Below, piece after piece: positions 57,570 through 64,000 of a DNA stretch of 64,000 nt. Within the stretch, counting starts at the first letter, position 1. Each line of letters opens with the position of its first letter. The notes under the pieces are model-generated. The model ran no database searches and had not been told where the DNA came from. It was given only the letters and a program-made list of their open reading frames with translations. A program made the position numbers and the translations under genes. Origin of the DNA: Carettochelys insculpta (lineage: Eukaryota; Chordata; Testudines; Carettochelyidae); contig NC_134150.1 of assembly GCF_033958435.1 (NCBI RefSeq), positions 34,715,501-34,779,500 of the forward strand, read 5' to 3'.

Positions 57570-59708
57570 GTGATAACATGTGCTGTAAATAGTCGGGTGG
57601 TTGGTCAATTGGTCTGTCTGAAACATTTTCCTTATAGAGGTTCGACCTCTGGTCCAGCACCTCAAGGGGAAAAGCCAGGCCCTGGGCTCAGCAATTCCTC
57701 CTTTGCTCTCTCACAGCTCATTTGCAGTGCACAAGCTCAAAGAGGAGGGAAGAGCGAGGAGCAGGGATACAGATGCTTGTGAGAAGAAGCAGGGTACCCT
57801 GTGCCTGTGGTCCAGCAACACAGCCTTGCAGCCAGTGACAGGGTTTGGGAGGCTCAGTGTACTCTTGTTGGGCTGCACTGCTGGGTCTCTGCAGCCAGTG
57901 AGTGTCAGCCATGGGAACATGTGCCCTTGGAGGTGCACTCAGGTCTTCCATCTAGATATTTGCCTAGTTTGACAACAAGCTATATAAAAACCACTAGTCA
58001 AATCAGTACAATCTAAAAGTTAATTCAGACAATGACTAGTTTTCTATTGTTTCATATGGCTGATGCTGAAATGTAAGTACTGTACAATATATCTGTTCCC
58101 ATTCATTTATTTGATGATGAGATGGCACTAGGTGAGCAAGCTTTCAGTAGTAGACTTCTGTGATATTTTTGCTTGTTTTTGTAAGTAAGTAGTTTTTAAA
58201 TGAGTTGTAACTTGGTGGTATGCAAAATAAATCTGACTCCTGAAAAGAGTACTGTAATTTGCGAAGGTTAAACAGTACTTGTTTCAAGACCTCCGCTTGC
58301 CTTATGACCATGTTTGTCAACCAGCGGTAAACATAGCTCAAGGGTACTCCAGAGAAGCCTGGGGGTACTTATAATTTTTTTTTTTTAAGGAGAACTTTTT
58401 TAAAAAAGGTTGAGAAACACTGTGCAGCCAGCCTGCCTCTTGCCCTGAGAGTCCCACGGTACTTCTTTGGTCAGTGCAGCCCCTCTGCTGCTGCTGGAGC
58501 AGAGCCCCACATCCAGTAGCAACAGGGGGGCCAGCATTGACATCCTTGATCGGGCAGATTGCCTGGTTTGGGACCAGTCATGTCTTGAGGGTGCCGGACC
58601 AGGGAGGTACAACCTGTACATGCATAGTAGGATGGCATATTGGAAGCCAGTATTGGTATTTTTCTAACATTTGACACACACTTAACAAAGAAAATGTTCT
58701 CATTCTCAAATTAACTTTATTTTTTCTTAATCAAGGCACAGGATAATAGTTTTCGATCTGAATTGGACCCAGTTCTTCATTTTTAATTTAGTGTAGAGCA
58801 GGGGTGTGGAACCTACAGCCTACAGGCTAGATCCAGCAAGCAGTTTGCTTTGATCTGGCCTGTGAGTCTTGTGGCTCTTCCCTTCCACATCTCTGCAGGT
58901 TTAAAATAGAAAGAGTGTTTTGTCAAAACTTTTTTTACCTATGTTCAGATAGTCATGACTTTTTAAAACTAAATAAAACTGATGGGAAGAAAATCTTAAA
59001 TCACTTTTTACTTTATTTGGACAATGTAAAGCTAGTCATGTTCTCTTCTGTTTACTATAAAATTTAGTGACTTTCACTTACACTTGTGTACTAGTTCAAG
59101 ACAGCAATCTTTAAATTGAAATCTCTGCAATAGGAGTTCATAAGTTCATGCAAATAGTTTTCTTTAAAATAATTGAAAACAAGAAAATATTTGAAATAGT
59201 AGGTGTGGTGGTGTATTTTTTTTTGGCTGCGTGCTCCTTGGGACACAGACTTTGTCTTTCTGTGCTTAGAAAGTGCCAGCATGTTGTGGTTATTAATGTA
59301 ATGCAAGTAATGTTAACAGTACAGGTTGAATCTCTAGTCCAGTATCCCCAGGACTTGACCAAGAGAATTTGCTGAACCATGGAAGGTCACTATTGTCTAG
59401 CCCATTATCAACACTTTACTGCTTACTGAGCTCTTGGAAGACACACAGGGGTAAACTGCAGCTAAATTACAGTACAGAGCCAGGACTGGTGACTGTAAAC
59501 AAAGTTTATGGGACCACAGGAAACTTGATCCATGTGATTATCCAGATCACAGCTGTTGCAGGATGAGACAGTGCTGGACTAGAGAGGTTCAGCCTGTACC
59601 TTAATTTTGGGGCTAAACTTCAAGGCAGTTTCTTTAAAGTACAATTTTAATGAAGTGGTATAAAGAAGCTCTGCAGTTCACCATACACTTGTAAATATTT
59701 TCTTGCAG
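57570..59708 (+). other. CENPN: CENPN intron between coding exons 1 and 2
   Basis: It holds a probable long copy of the TA-flanked TIR family (about 57636-58617, ends GAGGTTCGACCTCTGGTCC and GGACCAGGGAGGTACAACC) and a short copy (59322-59596). GAGCAGGGGTGTGGAACC near 58796 looks like one end of a hAT-like element. No exon seen. Confidence 0.7.
59322..59596. mobile_element. TA-flanked TIR family CAGGTTGAACCTCTCTA (copy 3)
   Basis: TA on both sides (59320-59321, 59597-59598). The ends are CAGGTTGAATCTCTAGTCC and GGACTAGAGAGGTTCAGCCTG. It shares internal blocks with the 18206 copy (GAGCCAGGACTGGTGACTG). Best-preserved copy of the family. Confidence 0.8.
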
Positions 59709-59754
59709 GAAAACTCTGCAAGCATTAAGCAAGCAGCCATCCTAGACATGATTT
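59709..59754 (+). CDS. CENPN: CENPN second coding exon
   Basis: 46 nt: ENSASIKQAAILDMI plus the first base of the next codon, matching EKRASISDAALLDII in human. Acceptor TTTCTTGCAG, donor T|GTAAGT, both strong. It begins in phase 0 and ends in phase 1. Confidence 0.93.
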
Positions 59755-59840
59755 GTAAGTTAAAAATACCTTTTTTGTCTGACATTATCATATCAATTCT
59801 TTTAATTAGAAGTTTTCTTATGAGATTTTGCTATGCTTTT

Positions 59841-61450
59841 AACATAAGAATGGCCACACTGTCTCAAACCAAAGGTCCATTTAGCTCAGTATCCTTTTTT
59901 CTGACTGTTGCCAATGCCAGGTGCCCCAGAGGAATTGAACAGAACAGATGATTAAGTGATCTATTGTATGTCATCCATTCTCAGCTTCTAGATAAGTTAG
60001 AGTTTTAGGGAGCACATAGGGAGTTGCATCCTGGTCCATGAACTTATCTAATTATTTTTTAACACAGTTTTATTTTTGACCTTCAGAACAACGTGAAGCA
60101 ATGAGTTCCATGAGGTTGACTGTGTGTTGTGTGAAGTACTTCCTTATGTTTGTTTTTAAAACTGGTGATTGATTCCCCGCCCCCTCGCAATGGGTGACAC
60201 CTAGTTCTTGGGATAGGTGAAGTGATAAATGATGTGTTGTAATGGGGGTTAAGGGGCCTCCAAGCTCTGCACCCCATCTGCAGCTAGGAGTGACTCACTC
60301 AGCAGGAGAACAGCAGGGTTATTAGCCAACAGGGATGCAGCGTGGGGACACAACATTGTACAGAAGAGTCAGTACAGCAGGCAGAGTCATTCCAGTTCAT
60401 GTTGGGGAGAGAAGTCCCTGAGGGCCCCCCCCCCGCCCCTCCAGCCAGGGACTTGCCCACTCCTTTCTCTCTTTCTCCCCCAGACTAACTGCTTTCCAAC
60501 TCCCAGTTCCAATTCAAAACCCTCAGGCTCCACCTCCCCCTTTGTCTGCAGTACATGGGTGTCACCTAGGTTACCCTCAGCAGGAACCTTGCACCTTCTG
60601 TGAGCCCCCACACCCCCACTATGTCTCACTTTCTCCACACTGTTCATGATTTTACACACATCTATTGTTATGACCTCTATATATCCTTAGCTCTTTTTCT
60701 GAGCTGTAGAATTCCACTGTTTTTAATCTTTCCTTATATGGAAGCTTAACCATATCTTTAATCATTTTTGTTGCCCTTCTCTGTACCTTTTCTAATTCTA
60801 ATATCTTTGAGACAAGGTGACCAGAACTGCATACAGTATTCAGTGTGGGTGTATTCTGAATTATGTGGTGGCATTATGTTTTTGCCTTACCCCTTTCCTA
60901 ATAGTTCCTAGGATTGTTAACTCTTTTGAGTGCTGTTTACATTGAGCAGACTTTTTCAAAGAATTTTCCATGAGACTCCTATATTGTTCTCCTAGGATAA
61001 GAGGTATGGTTGGGATTATGTTTTCCAGTGTGTGTTACTTTAGACTTACCAACATGGAATTTGGTCTATTTTCTTGCCAAGTCTTCTTGTGTGAGATCCC
61101 TTGGTAACTGTACAGTCAACCTAACTTGTCTTAAATAAATTTGTATTGTGTGCATACTTTAACACCTGTTTACACTTTTTAACCAGCTCTCATATGAATA
61201 CTAAACAGCACTGTTCCTAGTACAGATCCCTGTGGGACTGGGCAATTTACCTCTTCAGTATGGAAACTGTTTCCCCCCACTACTCTATTTCCCATAAATC
61301 CATGGCAGTACCTTCTTATCTGTGTGCTCCTTTCTTGCACTTCAATTGACCAGTGGCCCTGCTGGTTATTAAGCAAGATTCTTGCTTCTGATGTACTTAA
61401 AAATCTTTGTTAGAATTTGAAGAGCAGCTAACTTTTTGGCCTGCCTATTT
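59841..61450 (-). mobile_element. CR1/L3-type LINE 3' half (antisense), interrupted
   Basis: The plus strand begins AACATAAGAATGGCCACACT, the complement of a reptile CR1 3' end, and continues through the 3' region and ORF2. On the minus strand, near 61260, CPVPQGSVLGTVLF is the RT PQGSVLGP block. It is interrupted at about 60235-60620. The lineage is the same as, or close to, the fragments at 28210 and 32045. Confidence 0.88.
60235..60620. mobile_element. Unidentified insertion in CR1, LTR-like
   Basis: The CR1 text breaks after GTGATAAATGATG and resumes with TCTCACTTTCTCCACAC. The 385 bp between start TGTAATGGGGGTT and end with C-rich AGCCCCCACACCCCC. It contains GGGTTATTAGCCAACAGGGA and a C10 run. 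The size and TG-like start suggest a solo LTR, possibly antisense, but no clean target duplication is visible; a TIR element is the alternative. Confidence 0.35.
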
Positions 61451-62747
61451 TTACTTTTACACTTGTTGTTAGTTTTTGTTCCTTTTTGTTTTCCTCGGTA
61501 GCACTTAACCTCCAATTTTTAATTTGCCATTCTACCTCTCACTGACCCTTTTACTTTGTTTAAATATGGTGACTTTTCTTTCTTTGTGGGGTGGGGAAAG
61601 GGGGTTGGGTTGTGTTTTTGGCTATTGTTTGGGCTTATTTTATTTTATTTTGGGCTATACATTTAGGTTGCACCTCTGTTATGGTTCTTTTAAATAGTTT
61701 CCATACATTTGCAGGAATTTAATTCTCATGAATATTTCTTTAATTTCCATTTAACTATCTTTCTCATTTTTGTGTGGCTCTGCTTTCTGAAGTTAAGTGC
61801 TACTCTGATGGGCTTCTTTGGTATTCTGAAACTCCATCCTATATTAAAATTGTTAAAAATAATTATTTTTATACAAAATCCTGTTGTCCACTTGTCCACA
61901 ATTAATTGCCTTTCCCCTGGTGGATTGCAGGACTGTGTGCTACAAGGAGCAGTTGCTGACTAGTGTCTTTTTGTATTAAAACTATAGCAAATCAACAAAT
62001 TCATCACGTATATCCATATGTTATCTGACTACAGACAACTAATCCTGTATAACACTGAGGTTATAGGTCAAATCTACAACTATTACAAATTTAAGGGTGA
62101 AAGCTTTGATTCCTGTATGAGCACCACACTAAAAATTATGTCGTCTTGAACCTATGCATGTTAGGCAGTAGCATATGATATACCTATCTGCTTCTAATCA
62201 GATATAAATCTAAATTCAACCTAACTATAGCTTGAATATTGGATTTGCATTTAACTGTTGTTCTGTGTGGATAACTAAAGTATGTGATTGCAAAATTTCT
62301 ATCTTGTTACTTGTTTGTTATATGGGGCTCTAGCTGTGTCCTATATATTGATGACTCCATGTAGTTACAAGTTTATAAACTCTTAAGTCTGTCTTTTTTC
62401 CTTTAGTTGTCCTAAAAGACTTAATTTGAGTTAAGCAAAACATTCGGTAACATAAATATATTCCTTTTATAAAAAGTGAATTGAAGGAAAGTAACCTCTT
62501 CGTTAATTATCTAACCAAAGTACAGCCTATTTTTAATGCTCCTTTTATAAAGATGCCATGTAGATTAGAAGCTAGGTGTAGCTTAGAACAGTCTTGATCA
62601 CTAGGATATTTTTTGAATATGAAGATAATTGTTTACAAGTAATCCAAGGATAAATATTGTATGTCAGTAGTTTTACTCAAAACAGTTGGGCTGTGACGAT
62701 ACTAGCAAGTTCTTTTGGAAAATCCAGCCCATTTTCAAAAGACTACA

Positions 62748-62980
62748 TGGAGTGTCTACACACAAAATACGCTCTTCTGATCCGAAATTGGAAGAACACG
62801 TCTCTTCTTCTGGAAGCCTTCTTCCACTCCCCGATCAGGAAGAGTTCCTTCTTGTGAAAGCTTCTTTCTGAGGAAAAAAAAAAGCACGTGTGGCTGCTCT
62901 GCAGGCCCTTTTTTCAAAACGGCAGTCCTCCTGGTGGTGGATTTTTCGTTCCCTGGCCTGTTCTTTTGAAAGAGTGGGGG
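62748..62980. repeat. MITE fragment, GTCTACAC-type
   Basis: It begins GGAGTGTCTACACACAAAAT and continues with TCTTCTGAT/TTCTTTTGAAAG-type stretches common to the GTCTACAC MITEs of this window (56482, 52163). The right end is not resolved. Confidence 0.4.
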
Positions 62981-63158
62981 CTGTGTTGATGCTCTCTGTT
63001 GAAAGAGCGGATTGATTTTCTTTTTTCTTTTTTCTTTTTTTAAATCTGCTTTTTTGTGGGGGGTGTTTTTGGAAGAGATGTTATGGAAGAATATAAATAT
63101 AGATGTCGTCTTAGTGTTCCATTTTAACTACATCACTGGACAACTTTTATCTCCACAG

Positions 63159-63218
63159 ACAACCACACCTATCGGAACAAGAAAGTGTGGACTGTTTATC
63201 AAATGACTAAAGCAGCAG
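63159..63218 (+). CDS. CENPN: CENPN third coding exon
   Basis: 60 nt in phase 1 to phase 1: Y (split codon), NHTYRNKKVWTVYQMTKAA, then G... The corresponding human text is YMQFHQHQKVWDVFQMSKGP. Acceptor ATCTCCACAG, donor CAG|GTAAGT. The conserved KVW..YQM core supports it strongly; the first residues are more diverged. Confidence 0.92.
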
Positions 63219-64000
63219 GTAAGTAAACATCTTTCTCTAAAGATACACCTCTGTAGGATTCTCACTTACAGAAAAGGTCCATATTTCCCACATACAGAAA
63301 ATTTCTCAGTTTTTATAGAAGCTATTATTTAGTTTATACTGGCTCCACCACCACCTTCAGTTTTGGACCATACACAGATATGAAAATTAGTGATTATCTT
63401 ACTAAAATCCAATACATTAGGTTAGGTACAGGATACACCTCCCAAAACAAGAATTTTCTATGATTGGGCAACATCTGTGGTCCAGCAGGACCATGGCTTT
63501 TACTGGATCAGAGAGCCCCAGGCCATGAGGCTATTAGGATCAGGCCCAGCAGCTGGGAGCCCTGCTTGGCTGGAGCCCAGCAACGGAGTGGGGCAGCAGC
63601 CCTGTGCAGGGGAGCCTAGTGGGGTTCGTGTCCCTGGGGCTGTGGCTGTTTCAGCAGCCCAGCTGGTTTAAGGGGGCCACCGGGACTTGAAGGGGCAGCA
63701 GGCTGGGAAGTCAGAGGCGAGGGACCTCCTTTCATCTAGCAAATTCTCTCATTCGGGATAGGGTGCCACACAAGCTAGGTGCACCATATCTAGTCTATCT
63801 GTGAAGGTGAGACAATGTAAGGGAATGCATGAATTTGCATGTATGCATGATATGTCATTGCTCATGAGTTTAAAAAAAAAAAAAAGTGCCAGAACTCCAT
63901 CTTCCTGCTCTGTGAATAGATTAAACAGACATTGATCTAGTGGTTACAATAAATGTTTAAATTATTGCGTTAATGCTACATCAATGTAATATCTTTTTGC
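63219..64000 (+). other. CENPN: CENPN intron, runs off the window
   Basis: Mostly unremarkable. A GC-rich stretch at about 63476-63720 starts GTGGTCCAGCAGGACCATGG and may be an insertion related to the TIR family. An A13 run is at about 63872. The next exon is not in the window. Confidence 0.6.

Larger units (their letters stand above)
59755..63158 (+). other. CENPN: CENPN intron between coding exons 2 and 3
   Basis: About 3.4 kb, mainly an antisense CR1 with a nested insertion (59841-61450) and a MITE fragment (about 62748-62980). The stretch 61460-62740 shows nothing I can name. Confidence 0.7.

Noticed and set aside
1..64000. CRISPR arrays, operons, tRNA and rRNA genes
   Set aside because: The window is a vertebrate locus; no regularly spaced short direct repeats, cloverleaf with A/B boxes or rRNA-like sequence was seen.

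Overview
This is a vertebrate genomic window, most likely from a turtle. The evidence is the repeat set: CR1-type LINEs in antisense with the usual 3' region, two families of Penelope-like element (PLE) tails, a DIRS-like element, and abundant palindromic MITEs. The organism call is inference; the class Reptilia is firmer than the order.

Two host genes can be read exon by exon. CMC2 (minus strand) is complete in coding sequence: three coding exons at 31380-31460, 19339-19410 and 14321-14407, giving 79 codons with a twin CX9C pattern. CENPN (plus strand) starts in the window: coding exons at 57399-57569, 59709-59754 and 63159-63218 give the N-terminal 92 residues or so, and the gene runs off the right edge. 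The two genes are head to head around a CpG island at about 55330-56420. That island holds two inverted CCAAT boxes 31 bp apart with a CHR-like TTTGAA between them, plus an ETS/GABP-like site. CMC2 serves cytochrome c oxidase biogenesis in the mitochondrial intermembrane space; CENP-N recognises CENP-A nucleosomes at centromeres. They share a promoter region and not a pathway.

Layout. 1-14320 is sequence 3' of CMC2 with a CR1 fragment, a decayed DIRS-like element in antisense and a 230-bp-arm inverted repeat (8617-9269). 14321-31460 is the CMC2 coding region with two introns holding MITEs, PLE copies and CR1. 31461-~55640 is the long 5' intron of CMC2; it holds four PLE copies, an RTE-like LINE of about 4.7 kb nested in one of them (36716-41374), CR1 fragments and nested DNA transposons. 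55330-64000 is the shared promoter and the 5' part of CENPN, with MITEs and a long antisense CR1.

The most unusual signal is the PLE set. Nearly every copy carries its tail in both orientations (antisense on the left, sense on the right), and the tails contain hammerhead-ribozyme-like cores (CUGANGA, a GC-rich stem-loop, then GAAA). One copy (47944-48546) is a 272-bp inverted repeat that looks perfect by eye, with a 19-nt spacer, inside a 12-bp target site duplication.
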